From Hymenobacter edaphi (GTDB lineage: Bacteria; Bacteroidota; Bacteroidia; Cytophagales; Hymenobacteraceae): a stretch of DNA of 64,000 nt. The notes beneath the pieces are model-generated. The model did no database searches and was not told the DNA's origin. It saw only the letters and a list, made by a program, of their open reading frames with translations. Shown one piece after another: positions 1 through 9,633 of this stretch; within the stretch, counting starts at the first letter, position 1; each line of letters begins with the position of its first letter. The stretch is taken from positions 620,001-684,000 of the forward strand of contig NZ_QHKM01000002.1 in the NCBI RefSeq assembly GCF_003258365.1, written 5' to 3'. Position numbers and translations under genes: made by a program.

Positions 1-1967
1 GGGAAGCGGCGCTTGGCCAGCTCGGTGGCCCGGCGCATCTTGTCGGGCAGCGGGCCGGTATTCGAGCCGAAGTTGGAGTAGCTCAGCACGGCAATGCGCG
101 GCTCGGTGTCGAAGAAGCGCACGGCCCGGGCCGTCAGGCCGATGATGTCGACCAGCTGCTCGGCCGTGGGGTCGATGTTGACGGTGGTATCGGCGAAGAA
201 GAACGGGCCCTTGCGGTGCAGCACGATGTACATGCCCGCGGCCCGCTGCACGCCGTCTTCCACCCCGATGATCTGGAAGGCGGGCAGAATGCTCTTGCCG
301 TAGTCCTTGGTCAGGCCGGTGATGTAGGCGTCGGCCTCGCCGGTGTCCAGCATCATGGCGCCGAAGTAGTTCCGCTCGCGCATCAGGCGCTTGGCTTCGT
401 AGAGCGTCATGCCCTTGCGCTGCCGCTTGCGGAACAGCAGGTCGGCGTACTCGTCGCGCTTGGCCTCGTGCTCCTGCAGGATGTCGATGATCTGGCAGCC
501 TTCCAGGTCGAGGTTGTTTTCGCGGGCAATCTTCTCAATCCGCTCCCGGCGGCCCAGCAGGATGGGCAGGGCAATGCCCTCATCGTGGGCAATCTGGGCG
601 GCTTTGAGGATTTTGTAGTTGTCGGCCTCGGGGTACACCACGCGCTTGGGGGCCGAGCGGGCCCGCGAAGTGATGCGGTTCATCAGCTTCTGGTTGACGC
701 CGAGGCGGGCGCGCAGCTCGTCCTCGTAGGCCGTCCAGTCGGTAATCTGGATGCGCGCCACGCCGCTTTCCATGGCCGCCTTGGCTACGGCCGGGCTTAG
801 CGTGGTAATCAGGCGCGGGTCGAGGGGCTTGGGAATCAGGTAGGTGCGGCCGAAGGTGAGCGTATTGTCGCCGTAGGCCTTGTTCACCATGTCGGGCACG
901 GGCTCCTTGGCCAGCTCCGTCAGGGCGTGCACGGCGGCCAGCTTCATGGCCTCGTTGATTTCCGTGGCGCGCACGTCGAGGGCCCCGCGGAAGATGTAAG
1001 GGAAGCCCAGCACGTTGTTGACCTGGTTCGGATGGTCCGAGCGGCCGGTGGCCATGATGATGTCCTCGCGGGTGCTCAGGGCCAGCTCGTAGGCAATTTC
1101 CGGGTCGGGGTTGGCCAGGGCGAAAACGATGGGGTCGTTGGCCATCTTCAGCAGCAGCTCCGGGGCCAGCACGTTGGCCGCCGAGAGGCCCAGGAAGAAG
1201 TCGGCGCCTTCCATGGCCTCGGCCAGCGAGGTGACGGGCCGGTCGGTGGCAAACTGCATCTGCAGGGGCGCCAGGTCGGTGCGGCCGGGGTGAATCACGC
1301 CGTCCTTGTCGAACACCACCACGTTTTCGCGCTTCATACCCAGTTCCAGGTACAGGCGCAGGCAGCTCACGGCGGCGGCACCGGCCCCACTGACCACCAC
1401 CTGAATTTCGTCGATTTTCTTGCCGACGACTTCCAGGGCGCTCAGCAGCGCGGCCGACGAAATGATGGCCGTGCCGTGCTGGTCGTCGTGCATCAGCGGA
1501 ATGTTCATCTGCTCGCGCAGGGCCGTTTCGATGGCGAAGCACTCCGGGGCCTTGATGTCCTCCAGGTTGATGCCGCCGAAGGTGGGCTCCAGGGCCTTCA
1601 CCACGCGGATAAACTCGTCGGGGTCGGTGGCGTCGATTTCAATGTCGAAGCAGTCGATACCGGCGAACTTCTTGAACAGCACGCCTTTGCCTTCCATTAC
1701 GGGCTTGGAAGCGGCCGGGCCGATGTTGCCCAGGCCCAGTACGGCGGTGCCGTTGCTGATAACGGCTACCAGGTTGCCCTTGGCCGTGTACTTGTAGACG
1801 TCGTCGGGGTTGGCGGCAATTTCCTTGCAGGGTTCGGCCACGCCCGGCGAGTACGCCAGGGCCAGGTCGAGCTGGGTGCTGACGGGCTTGGTGGGCACCA
1901 CCTCGATTTTGCCGGCGGGGTTTTGCTGGTGGTAGTTAAGCGCGTCTTCCTTGTTTATCTTCAGCAT
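1..1967 (-). CDS. maeB: NADP-dependent malic enzyme with phosphotransacetylase-like C-terminus (3' end outside window)
   Basis: Oxidative decarboxylation of malate to pyruvate with reduction of NAD(P), in the cytoplasm. About 655 codons are present and the frame is still open at base 1, so the C-terminus is missing. The N-terminal malic domain shows YSPGVAEPC (Tyr about residue 39), [14 protein letters not shown] and the metal-site motif DDQHGTA. A Rossmann region with SGAGAAA follows. From about residue 410 the sequence ([18 protein letters not shown]) matches the phosphotransacetylase-like domain of the large MaeB-type enzymes, which is regulatory and binds acetyl-CoA in the family. The start ATG (1965-1967) gives [10 protein letters not shown], typical of the family. 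A terminator for the upstream lipoprotein gene lies just 5' of it, so this gene probably has its own promoter. The family assignment is firm; cofactor preference is inferred. Confidence 0.93.
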   Translation of the reverse strand, partial: MLKINKEDALNYHQQNPAGKIEVVPTKPVSTQLDLALAYSPGVAEPCKEIAANPDDVYKYTAKGNLVAVISNGTAVLGLGNIGPAASKPVMEGKGVLFKKFAGIDCFDIEIDATDPDEFIRVVKALEPTFGGINLEDIKAPECFAIETALREQMNIPLMHDDQHGTAIISSAALLSALEVVGKKIDEIQVVVSGAGAAAVSCLRLYLELGMKRENVVVFDKDGVIHPGRTDLAPLQMQFATDRPVTSLAEAMEGADFFLGLSAANVLAPELLLKMANDPIVFALANPDPEIAYELALSTREDIIMATGRSDHPNQVNNVLGFPYIFRGALDVRATEINEAMKLAAVHALTELAKEPVPDMVNKAYGDNTLTFGRTYLIPKPLDPRLITTLSPAVAKAAMESGVARIQITDWTAYEDELRARLGVNQKLMNRITSRARSAPKRVVYPEADNYKILKAAQIAHDEGIALPILLGRRERIEKIARENNLDLEGCQIIDILQEHEAKRDEYADLLFRKRQRKGMTLYEAKRLMRERNYFGAMMLDTGEADAYITGLTKDYGKSILPAFQIIGVEDGVQRAAGMYIVLHRKGPFFFADTTVNIDPTAEQLVDIIGLTARAVRFFDTEPRIAVLSYSNFGSNTGPLPDKMRRATELAKRRF

Positions 1968-1985
1968 GCGGGGGGAATTCAAATG

Positions 1986-2019
1986 CAAAACGGCGCCGCC
2001 CGCTGAAGGCAGCGCCGTT
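1986..2019 (-). terminator. Rho-independent terminator after the lipoprotein gene
   Basis: Inverted repeat AACGGCGC/GCGCCGTT (2012-2019 and 1989-1996). Read on the minus strand it is followed by TTTTGC. It lies between the lipoprotein gene (2100-2699) and the malic enzyme start, so it should separate the two transcripts. Confidence 0.6.
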
Positions 2020-2099
2020 GGGCAAGTTCGGGCGAAATTAAGCGGAATCAAAACCCCGGGGGTACTTAGCCCGGCCGCATCGGGGCCACCGCCGCCGCG

Positions 2100-2699
2100 T
2101 TATTCCACCCGCAGGTTTGCAAAGCTGCCGCCGAGCGTCACGCGGCAGCGCAGCTGGTTGGCCCGCGCGCGCACCGAGTCGGTCGGGTCGCTCACGTCGG
2201 GCAGGCGCACCTCGTAGCTGCCGCTGATCAGGTGCCGGGCGGCATCGTATGCGCTGATGCGCACTTGCCCTTCCAGCTCGGAAAAGCTGCTGGCGTAGTA
2301 GCTGCCGGCGGTGCCGCCGTCCGTTACCCGGTAGTTGTAGCCGTAGCCGGCCAGGGCCGGGTTGCGGCTGTTGGTGGCCGAGCGCAGCGCGTACGTGCCC
2401 AGCAGGTCGGGCCCCAGGGCCGAGCGGTCCACCGTCAGGTACACACCCTCGCGCCGGTCGTGGGTGACGAACTGCAGGTGCAGGCCGGCCGGGTTCTGGT
2501 GGCCGTGGGCGCGCACGTCCGCCGTGGGGTAGCTCACGCCGCTGAAAACGGTGGTGCCGGGGTAGTAAAAGGAGCGGGCTAAGGTGAACGTGGCGGCCGG
2601 GGCAGGGGCGGGCTGGGGCGCCACGTCGGGCTGGTCGGCGCAGGAAGTGGCGGTGAGGCTGAGGGCGGCGCCGAGCAGCAGCAGGGAAGGGGTTTTCAT
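2100..2699 (-). CDS. Predicted lipoprotein of unknown function
   Basis: 199 residues. The N-terminus MKTPSLLLLGAALSL is a signal sequence followed by a lipobox-like TATSC, so the mature protein probably starts at Cys20 and is membrane anchored. The rest (from [14 protein letters not shown]) begins with a short Pro/Ala linker and continues as a probably beta-rich single domain with no motif I recognise. Metal ligands or catalytic triads are not evident. It is transcribed toward the malic enzyme gene but separated from it by a terminator, and it diverges from the large NHL/TIG gene, with which it shares a 247-bp intergenic region. Function unknown; lipoprotein status is the only supported call. 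Confidence 0.75.
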   Translation of the reverse strand: MKTPSLLLLGAALSLTATSCADQPDVAPQPAPAPAATFTLARSFYYPGTTVFSGVSYPTADVRAHGHQNPAGLHLQFVTHDRREGVYLTVDRSALGPDLLGTYALRSATNSRNPALAGYGYNYRVTDGGTAGSYYASSFSELEGQVRISAYDAARHLISGSYEVRLPDVSDPTDSVRARANQLRCRVTLGGSFANLRVE

Positions 2700-2946
2700 A
2701 GCGGGAAAGGGTTAGGTCGCAACCGTTGCCAACAGGATGCCAAGGAGTGTCCCGGGTTGGTTTGACGCGGTTATTAAGCAGCAAGCTGCTGACTGCCAGA
2801 ATTTTCAAAAGATGTGATTGATTTTGCGGCCGCTGATGGGTATGAGGCGCGCCGCCGCCCGAAACCGGCCGGTGCGACTACGCCGCCGCCCGCTTACCTT
2901 TAACCGGTTATTGCCGGCCGACCGGTTTATGCTACTGCCTTACCGA

Positions 2947-5900
2947 ATGCGCAAACCTCTACTATTGCTTTGTCTGCTGACAGCCTGGAACGCGGCTTCC
3001 GCCCAGCTCCGCAGCTTCCGGCTCGACCGGGTAGTCAACACCCCGCTGGACTTCCCGCAGGATATCGAAATGAGCCCGGCCGGCGTGCTGCACGTGCTCG
3101 ACCGTACCGGCTTGGTACAGCTCGATGCCCGCGGCGGCTTTCTGCGCGAAATCCGCCTGCCCTCGGCCCAGAGCAGCACTTCCGACTACAGCGCCGTGGT
3201 GCCGAGCGGGTCGCACGTGTACGTGCTGAACCGCCGGCTAGGCTTCGTGCGCCAGTACAGCCTCAGCGGCGACTCGCTGCGGCAGTGGGGCTCGACGGGC
3301 GCGGCTGCCGGGCAGTTTGCCCAGCCCGAGGGCGCTACCGCCGACGCGGCGGGCAGCCTCTACGTGGCCGACACCGGCAACAACCGCGTGCAGAAGCTCG
3401 ACGCCAGCGGGCAGCCGCAGTGGGCCTATTCCACCGGCACGACCACCGCCAGCCAGCCCACCGACGTGAAGGTGGGCGCCGACGGCAACGTGTACGTGCT
3501 TTGCAAGGGCTACCAGGCCGTCAAGCTCAGCCCCGGCGGGCAGCTGCTGGCCACGTTCTCGCTGCGCTACACCGGTTCCATCACCTACGACGAAACCAAC
3601 ACCCTGGCGCTGGACGCGGCCGGCAATCTGTACGTGACCAGCACCCGAATGAGCGCCGTGCAGAAGTACAGCGCGCAGGGGGCGCACCTCGGGGCCTTCG
3701 GGGCCGGCACCGGCAGCTACATCGGCCAGCGCCCGGCCCAGACCTTCGACGCGGCCGGCAACCTGTACGTGACCGATGGCACCAACCAGAACCCGAGCTA
3801 CAGCACCATCCGCGTTTTGAGCCCGGCCGGGACGCTGGTGCGCAAGTGGGGCAACGACCGGCTGTTCGGCCAGCGCATGCGCATGGACGAAGCCGGCAAC
3901 GTCTACTACATCGACTACGACTACGCCCAACCGCGCATCACCAAGCTGAACGCCGCCGGGCAGCCGGTGGCTACCATCGGCGGGGGACTGGGAACGGGCG
4001 ATGGGCAGTTTGGCTACCTGACCAGCTTTGCCGTCGATGTGCGCGGCAACATCATCACGATGGAAAACAACGGCTACACCTTCCCGATGCGGGTGCAGAA
4101 ATTTGACGCGCAGGGTCGTTTCCTGAGCAAATTCACCGTGCCGGCGCAGGTGTTCAACAGCTACCAGCCCTCGGACGTGGCGGTGGATGCGGCCGGCAAC
4201 GTGTACGTGCTGGACTTTTACGGTTTCGTGCGCAAATACAGTGAGCAGGGGCAGCTGCTGCTGACCTTTGGGGCGCGCGGGTACGGAGTGGGGCAGTTGG
4301 GGGAGCCGCGGGCCATCGTGCTGGACTACCGCGGCAACATCTTCGTGTCGGACATGGGCGGCAGCCGCGTGCAGCAATTCAGCCCGGGCGGGCAGCTGCT
4401 GCGCGCCGTTACCTCGACGTTTCCGCCGAGTGGCTCCGGCGGCACGAGCGGCCCGAACGACTCCGGGCTGGCCATCGATGGCTTCGGCAACATCTACGCC
4501 AGCATCACCGGCAGCGACTTTGTGACCATGTTCGAGGCGGGCACCAACCGGCAGGTGAAGCTGCCGGTGCGGGCCAATCTGCTTTGCAGCAACCAGGTCG
4601 GTACCCGGCTGGTCTGCGCCAAGGCGGGCAACGACGTGCTGCGCTACTACGTGCCCACGACCCAGCTGCCGAGCAACCTGATCAGCGGCAAGGTCTTTCA
4701 GGACGCCAACAACGACTGCCAGCAGCAGCCCGCCGAGCCGGGCCTGGCCAATATGGTGCTGGTAGCCGAGCCCGGCCCTTACTACGCCCTCACCGACAAC
4801 GACGGCTTCTATAGCCTGCCCGTCGACACGGGGCGCTACACGGTGCGGCAGCTGCTGGCCACGCCCGAGCCCGGCCGCGACGTGAGCCAGCTCTGCGCCA
4901 CCAGCACCGGCCCCATCGGCCTGAGCAGCTACGGCAACGCGGTCAGCGGCCCGGACTTCGGCAACGCGGTCAGCACCGCGCCCATCCTGCGGGTGAGCGT
5001 GACGGCCAACCGCCGCCGCCGCTGCTTCCGCAACGTTACCACCGTCAGCTACGCCAATACCGGCTACGCCCCGGCGCCGGGGGCCGTGGTCACGGTGGCG
5101 CTGCCGCCGCAGCTGGTGTTTCTTTCCGCCTCGGTGCCGCACACCGTCGACGGCCAGGGGCGCTACGTATTTCAGGTGGGCAACCTGCAGCCGCTGCAGA
5201 GCGGCACCATCGTTATTCAGGACTCCGTGCGCTGCGGCGACCCGACTATGCGCGGCCTGACCGTGTGTACCCGGGCCTGGATTTCGCCCATTGCCTCGCG
5301 CCCCGCCCCGGCGGGTTGGAACCGCGCCTCCCTGGCCGTGAGCGGGGCCGCCACGGCGGGCAACCAGGTGCGCTTTGTGGTGCGCAACGCGGGCAGCGCC
5401 GCCACCACCGACAGCCTGGGGCTGCGCATCTACCAGGATGCCCAACTGGCCCTGACGCGCCGGCTGGCCCTGGCGGCCGGCGACAGTATCGTGCTGCGCT
5501 GGCCCGCCACCGGGCCGGTGGTGCGCGTCGAAACCGACCAGCCGGCCCAGCACCCCGGCGGCCGGCTGAGCAGCGCCACCGTGGAGGTGCCCGGCCTGCG
5601 GGTGCCCGGGCAAGCCAGCCCGGCCGTGGCCGCCATGCCGCCGGCCACCCACGAGCCCGAAGCCGCCGAAGACTGCCAGCCCATCCTCGATTCGTACGAC
5701 CCCAACGACAAGCAGGTGCTGCCGACGGGCGTAACGGCCCAGCACTACACGCCCACCAATACGCCGCTGCACTACAAGGTGCGCTTCCAGAACACCGGCA
5801 ACGACGTGGCCTACCGCGTGGCCGTGGTGGATACGCTGGCCGCCGGGCTGGACCTGAGTACCCTGCAGCTCGAAGGCGCCTCGCACCCGTACCGGCTCAC

Positions 5901-7431
5901 GGTGGCGGGCAGGCAGCGGCCGGTGCTCACCTTCACCTTCGACAACATTCTGCTGCCCGATAGCGCCTCCGACCCGGTGCGCAGCAACGGCTTCGTGCAG
6001 TTCAGCCTCCGGCCACTGGCCTCGTTGCCCGCCCGCGTCCGCATCGACAACTACGCCGACATCTTCTTTGATTACAACGAACCGGTGCGCACCAACACCA
6101 CCACCAACCGCATCTACGACCTGCCGCTGGTGGTGGAGCCCGGCGTGGCCCTGAGCTACCCCGCGGTGCTGGCTTCGCCCACCGTTACCGGCTTTGCGCC
6201 CGCCCAGGGCCGCTTCGGCACGCTGGTGACGCTGACGGGGCGCCGGTTCGCACCCGCCGCGGCTGGCAACCAGGTGAAATTCAACGGTGTGCCGGCCACC
6301 GTGCTGAGCGCCACCGCCACCAGCCTCACCGTGCGGGTGCCCGCCGGGGCCACGTCGGGCCTGCTCAGCCTCGCCACCACCGACGGCGCCACCCGCAGCA
6401 CCACGGCCTTCACCGTGTACCAGCCGCCCACGCTGACGGCCGTGGCGCCCGCCGAAGGTCGTCCCGGCACCCTCGTGACGCTCAGCGGCGCGCACTACGC
6501 CGGCGTGGCCGCGCAGGACACGGTGCTGTTCGACGGCGTGCCCGCCCGGGTGCTCCAGTCCTCGGCTACCGGCCTGCAGGTGGAAGTGCCGGCCACGGCC
6601 CAGTCGGGTAAAATCAGGGTGCAGACGCTGGGCGGGCAGGTGGAAAGTGCCCAGCCCTTCGTGGTGTGGCACCCGCCGGTGGTGAGTGGCCTGGCGCCCG
6701 GCCGCGCCCGCCTCGGGGCCACCGTCACGCTCACGGGCACCAACTTCGCCGCCGCGGCCGCGCGCGACGTGGTGACGTTCAGCGGCGGTAGCACGGCGCC
6801 GGTGCTCCAGGCCTCGACCACCAGCCTGCTGGTGCGGGTGCCCGCCGGCGCGCAGTCGGGCCCGGTGCAGGTGCTCACGCCGGGCGGGCAGGCCAGCAGC
6901 CCCACGGGCTTCGTGCTGATTCCGGCCCCCGTTGTCAGTGCCTTCGCGCCGCAGCAGGGCAGTGTGGGCACGGTGGTGAAGATTACGGGCTTGCACTTCA
7001 ACGCCGAAAACCGGCCGGATACGGTGTATTTCAACGGCGTGGCGGCCCAGGTGCTGCGCACTTCGGCCACCGAGCTGGAGGCAGTGGTGCCGCGCGGCGC
7101 CGGCAGCGGGGCCATTCTGGCGGCCGGCGCCGGCGGGCAGGGTCGTTCACTCACCAGCTTCACCGTCAGCGCCCTGCCGCCCGCCGAAGCCGTGCGCGTC
7201 TACCCCAACCCCAGCCGCGGCGACGTAGGCGTCAACTGGCAGCTGGCGGATTTCGTGGTGCAGCAGGTACGCGTGTACGACGCGGTGGGCCGCCTCATCA
7301 GCAGCCAGCCGGTGCCGGCCACCGGCGCCGATGAAGTGGTAGTGCCCCTGGCCGGTCGGCGGCAGGGCCTGTATCTGGTAGTGCTCCAAACCTCGCAGGG
7401 CCCGCTGGTGAAGCGCGTCACGCTGCTGTAA
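2947..7431 (+). CDS. Large secreted NHL-repeat / SdrD-B-like / TIG-repeat protein with T9SS type A sorting domain
   Basis: 1494 residues. I chose ATG 2947 because it gives a clean signal peptide (MRKPLLLLCLLTAW...ASAQ); the frame is open to 2818, but upstream residues are Arg-rich and unlike a leader. Order: NHL-type propeller repeats to about residue 570 (recurring AGNLYVTD/GNVYVLD and QFAQPEG-like motifs); an SdrD-B/Cna-B-like fold (ISGKVFQDANNDC, about 578-650); a DUF11-like region; a conserved DPNDKQ...FFDYNEPV module typical of Bacteroidota surface proteins (about 915-1055); four IPT/TIG Ig-like repeats (about 1077-1412); and a C-terminal T9SS type A domain beginning VYPNPSRGDV and ending VKRVTLL. 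Expected to cross the outer membrane by T9SS and be anchored or released as a surface/adhesin-like protein. No catalytic domain is visible; ligand unknown. Confidence 0.9.
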   Translation: MRKPLLLLCLLTAWNAASAQLRSFRLDRVVNTPLDFPQDIEMSPAGVLHVLDRTGLVQLDARGGFLREIRLPSAQSSTSDYSAVVPSGSHVYVLNRRLGFVRQYSLSGDSLRQWGSTGAAAGQFAQPEGATADAAGSLYVADTGNNRVQKLDASGQPQWAYSTGTTTASQPTDVKVGADGNVYVLCKGYQAVKLSPGGQLLATFSLRYTGSITYDETNTLALDAAGNLYVTSTRMSAVQKYSAQGAHLGAFGAGTGSYIGQRPAQTFDAAGNLYVTDGTNQNPSYSTIRVLSPAGTLVRKWGNDRLFGQRMRMDEAGNVYYIDYDYAQPRITKLNAAGQPVATIGGGLGTGDGQFGYLTSFAVDVRGNIITMENNGYTFPMRVQKFDAQGRFLSKFTVPAQVFNSYQPSDVAVDAAGNVYVLDFYGFVRKYSEQGQLLLTFGARGYGVGQLGEPRAIVLDYRGNIFVSDMGGSRVQQFSPGGQLLRAVTSTFPPSGSGGTSGPNDSGLAIDGFGNIYASITGSDFVTMFEAGTNRQVKLPVRANLLCSNQVGTRLVCAKAGNDVLRYYVPTTQLPSNLISGKVFQDANNDCQQQPAEPGLANMVLVAEPGPYYALTDNDGFYSLPVDTGRYTVRQLLATPEPGRDVSQLCATSTGPIGLSSYGNAVSGPDFGNAVSTAPILRVSVTANRRRRCFRNVTTVSYANTGYAPAPGAVVTVALPPQLVFLSASVPHTVDGQGRYVFQVGNLQPLQSGTIVIQDSVRCGDPTMRGLTVCTRAWISPIASRPAPAGWNRASLAVSGAATAGNQVRFVVRNAGSAATTDSLGLRIYQDAQLALTRRLALAAGDSIVLRWPATGPVVRVETDQPAQHPGGRLSSATVEVPGLRVPGQASPAVAAMPPATHEPEAAEDCQPILDSYDPNDKQVLPTGVTAQHYTPTNTPLHYKVRFQNTGNDVAYRVAVVDTLAAGLDLSTLQLEGASHPYRLTVAGRQRPVLTFTFDNILLPDSASDPVRSNGFVQFSLRPLASLPARVRIDNYADIFFDYNEPVRTNTTTNRIYDLPLVVEPGVALSYPAVLASPTVTGFAPAQGRFGTLVTLTGRRFAPAAAGNQVKFNGVPATVLSATATSLTVRVPAGATSGLLSLATTDGATRSTTAFTVYQPPTLTAVAPAEGRPGTLVTLSGAHYAGVAAQDTVLFDGVPARVLQSSATGLQVEVPATAQSGKIRVQTLGGQVESAQPFVVWHPPVVSGLAPGRARLGATVTLTGTNFAAAAARDVVTFSGGSTAPVLQASTTSLLVRVPAGAQSGPVQVLTPGGQASSPTGFVLIPAPVVSAFAPQQGSVGTVVKITGLHFNAENRPDTVYFNGVAAQVLRTSATELEAVVPRGAGSGAILAAGAGGQGRSLTSFTVSALPPAEAVRVYPNPSRGDVGVNWQLADFVVQQVRVYDAVGRLISSQPVPATGADEVVVPLAGRRQGLYLVVLQTSQGPLVKRVTLL

Positions 7432-7461
7432 GGGCTGCTCCGGGGCAGCTTGCCGAAATGC

Positions 7462-7511
7462 CCACGCAAAAGGGCGTCATCCTCCGCGGAGGATGACGCC
7501 CTTTTGCGTGG
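7462..7511. terminator. Perfect 50-bp palindrome, bidirectional terminator
   Basis: Two 25-base arms are exactly complementary around position 7486/7487. The stem core AGGGCGTCATCC is flanked by AAAA on one side and TTTT on the other, so each strand reads as hairpin plus short U-tract. It lies between two convergent genes (ends at 7431 and 7528) and should terminate both. Confidence 0.85.
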
Positions 7512-7527
7512 CTTACAGCCTTGATTT

Positions 7528-9618
7528 TCAGCTGGCCACGATAAGCTTCTGCCCGGGCTTCACCTCGTCGGACTGCAGGTGATTGAGCTTGCGCAGCTGT
7601 TCCACCGTCAGGCCCTGGTAGCGGCGCGAAATGTTGTAGAGCGTGTCGCCGGGCTGCACCACGTGCACCCGCTGCTGCAGGGGCAGGGGCGCCACTTTGC
7701 CGGCTTTGGGGGCTGATTTGGGCGCCGCCGCCGTCACGGCGGCCGGTTTCTCGGCTTCGTTGTCGGCCGCCTCCGCGCCGGTGGGCGGCGCCAGGCGCAG
7801 CTTCTGCCCCGGCGTCACCACCTGCGACTTCAGGTTGTTCCAGGCCACCAGCTGCTCCACCGACAGGCCCCGCTCCCGCGCGAGCTTGGTGAGGTAGTCG
7901 CCCTTGCGAATCACGTATTCCGTGGCCGCGTCCTGCTGGGCCGGCACGGCGGCCAGGGGTGCCGCTGGCTCGGGCGTAGCGGCGGTTTCAGCCTCGGCGC
8001 TGCTTTCCTTCGCGGGCGCCGCGGCCACCGGGCGCGGCGGGCGAACCTGTTTGCGCGGTTCGGCGGCCGGACGCTCCACAGGCGTCGCCGCAGCCACGGC
8101 CGTTTCTTCCGGTTCCGGCGCTTCCGCTTTGGGAGCGGGCTTAACCGGGAGCTTGCTCACTTTCACGCCCATTTCGGCGGGGGTGCGCGGGGCAGCGGCC
8201 ACGGCCGGCGCGGCTGCCGGGCGGGCGGCTACATTCTGCACTGATGACGCGCTGCCACTCTTCGCCGGCAAAAACACCACGAGCTGCTGCTTGGGCTTCA
8301 GCGCCCGGCCCTTCGTCAGGTTGTTCCAGCGCCGCAGCTGCGTCTGCGACACGCCGTACCACTCGGCCAGCTCGGCCAGTGTCTGCCCGCGCTTCACGGT
8401 ATGCACCTTGCGCTGGGTACGCGGGGTTTCGGGGGCCGGGGCTTCGGCTACTTCGGCGGCGGGCTTGCGGCGGCTGCCAGCGGCCAGCTGCCGGGCCGAG
8501 GGAAACGGCTCGACGCCATTCAGCCGGGGCGGCAGCGGCTCCATCGGCACGGGCAGGGCGGCCTGCGGGCGGCAGTAGCCAAACAGCACCGAGCGGTCCA
8601 CTTCCTGCAACATCGGACGGCGGTCGGCCGGAAACCGCACGGTGTAAGTGCGGTAGCCGTCGGGCAGGTAGGGGCGGCGCAGCTCGGGGTTGAAGCGCAG
8701 AATGGCCGTCGAATCCAGCCCCACGGCTTGGCTCAGGCGCATCATGTCGAAGGCCTGCCCGTTGAGCTGCAGCGTGTCCATGGGCTGCGCGTACTGGTAC
8801 TTCAGCTCGGCCGAGTGCAGGTGGTGCTGCTCGGCGTACTTCATGGCGTACATGATGGCCGTGAAGCTGGGCACGTAGTTGCGCGTTTCCTTGGGCATGT
8901 AAGGGTACATTTCCCAGAAGTTGCGCTTGCCCGATTTGCGCATCACCCGTTGAATGTTGCCCGCGCCCCAGTTGTAGGCGGCCAGCACCAGCTCCCAGTC
9001 GTGAAACACGCCGTAGAGGTAGCGCAGGTGCTTGCAGGCGGCTTCGGTGGCCTTTTCCGGGTCCATTCGCTCGTCCACCCACTCGTCGCGGCGCAGGCGC
9101 AGGTCGTTGGCCGTGGGGCCCATAAACTGCCACAGGCCCGTAGCGCCTACCCGCGACTTGGCCGTCGGAATCAGCGCGGACTCTACCACCGCCAGGTACT
9201 TCAGGTCGGGCGGCAGGTTGTACTTGGTCAGGTACTTCTCAAACAGCGGGAAGTACAGGTTTTCGCGCTCCAGCACCCGCTGCATGTAGTTGCGGTTGCG
9301 CAGCGTGAAGAAGTTGATGTGCGCCAGTACCGTCGAGTTGAAGGCGTGCGGCACGTCGGTATCAAAGCACGCTACCCGGTCGCAGATCAGGTCGCGCACT
9401 TCGGGCGGGGCCTGCAGCCAGGCCAAACGCACCGAATCGAGCGGTACGGGCTCGGCCACCAGCGAATCGGGCTGCAGCTCCAGCCGCACCCGCGTGGTGT
9501 CGTCGCTCGCGCCGGCCTCCGGCATCGTTACGGGTGGAAGCTGCGTTTGGGCCGCCACGGGGCGGACGAAAGCGGCGGCCAGCAGAAACAAGGCGGAGGC
9601 TCGGAGCGACTTTTTCAT
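7528..9618 (-). CDS. Membrane-bound lytic murein transglycosylase, MltD-like, with three LysM domains
   Basis: 696 residues with signal peptide (MKKSLRASALFLLAAAF...VAAQ). The SLT/transglycosylase domain spans about residues 130-250: VVESAL carries the probable catalytic Glu146, followed by GATGLWQFM and LAAYNWGAGN, all hallmarks of MltD/Slt. Three LysM modules follow (about 404-447, 566-610 and 648-694), recognisable by VKRGQTLAELAEWYGV, IRKGDYLTKLA and VQPGDTLYNISRRY, separated by long Pro/Ala-rich linkers. It cleaves the glycan strand of peptidoglycan in the periplasm, with LysM for wall binding. It lies 15 bp after gatA, at the end of the tatA-tatA-gatA run, and ends at a bidirectional terminator. 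No lipobox is seen, unlike enterobacterial MltD. Confidence 0.93.
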   Translation of the reverse strand: MKKSLRASALFLLAAAFVRPVAAQTQLPPVTMPEAGASDDTTRVRLELQPDSLVAEPVPLDSVRLAWLQAPPEVRDLICDRVACFDTDVPHAFNSTVLAHINFFTLRNRNYMQRVLERENLYFPLFEKYLTKYNLPPDLKYLAVVESALIPTAKSRVGATGLWQFMGPTANDLRLRRDEWVDERMDPEKATEAACKHLRYLYGVFHDWELVLAAYNWGAGNIQRVMRKSGKRNFWEMYPYMPKETRNYVPSFTAIMYAMKYAEQHHLHSAELKYQYAQPMDTLQLNGQAFDMMRLSQAVGLDSTAILRFNPELRRPYLPDGYRTYTVRFPADRRPMLQEVDRSVLFGYCRPQAALPVPMEPLPPRLNGVEPFPSARQLAAGSRRKPAAEVAEAPAPETPRTQRKVHTVKRGQTLAELAEWYGVSQTQLRRWNNLTKGRALKPKQQLVVFLPAKSGSASSVQNVAARPAAAPAVAAAPRTPAEMGVKVSKLPVKPAPKAEAPEPEETAVAAATPVERPAAEPRKQVRPPRPVAAAPAKESSAEAETAATPEPAAPLAAVPAQQDAATEYVIRKGDYLTKLARERGLSVEQLVAWNNLKSQVVTPGQKLRLAPPTGAEAADNEAEKPAAVTAAAPKSAPKAGKVAPLPLQQRVHVVQPGDTLYNISRRYQGLTVEQLRKLNHLQSDEVKPGQKLIVAS

Positions 9619-9633
9619 CGGTTCAACTGCACG

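Noticed and set aside
3238-6996. 1252-codon minus-strand frame opposite the NHL/TIG gene
   Set aside because: Same antisense artefact; low-complexity His/Arg/Gly composition and no recognisable motif.
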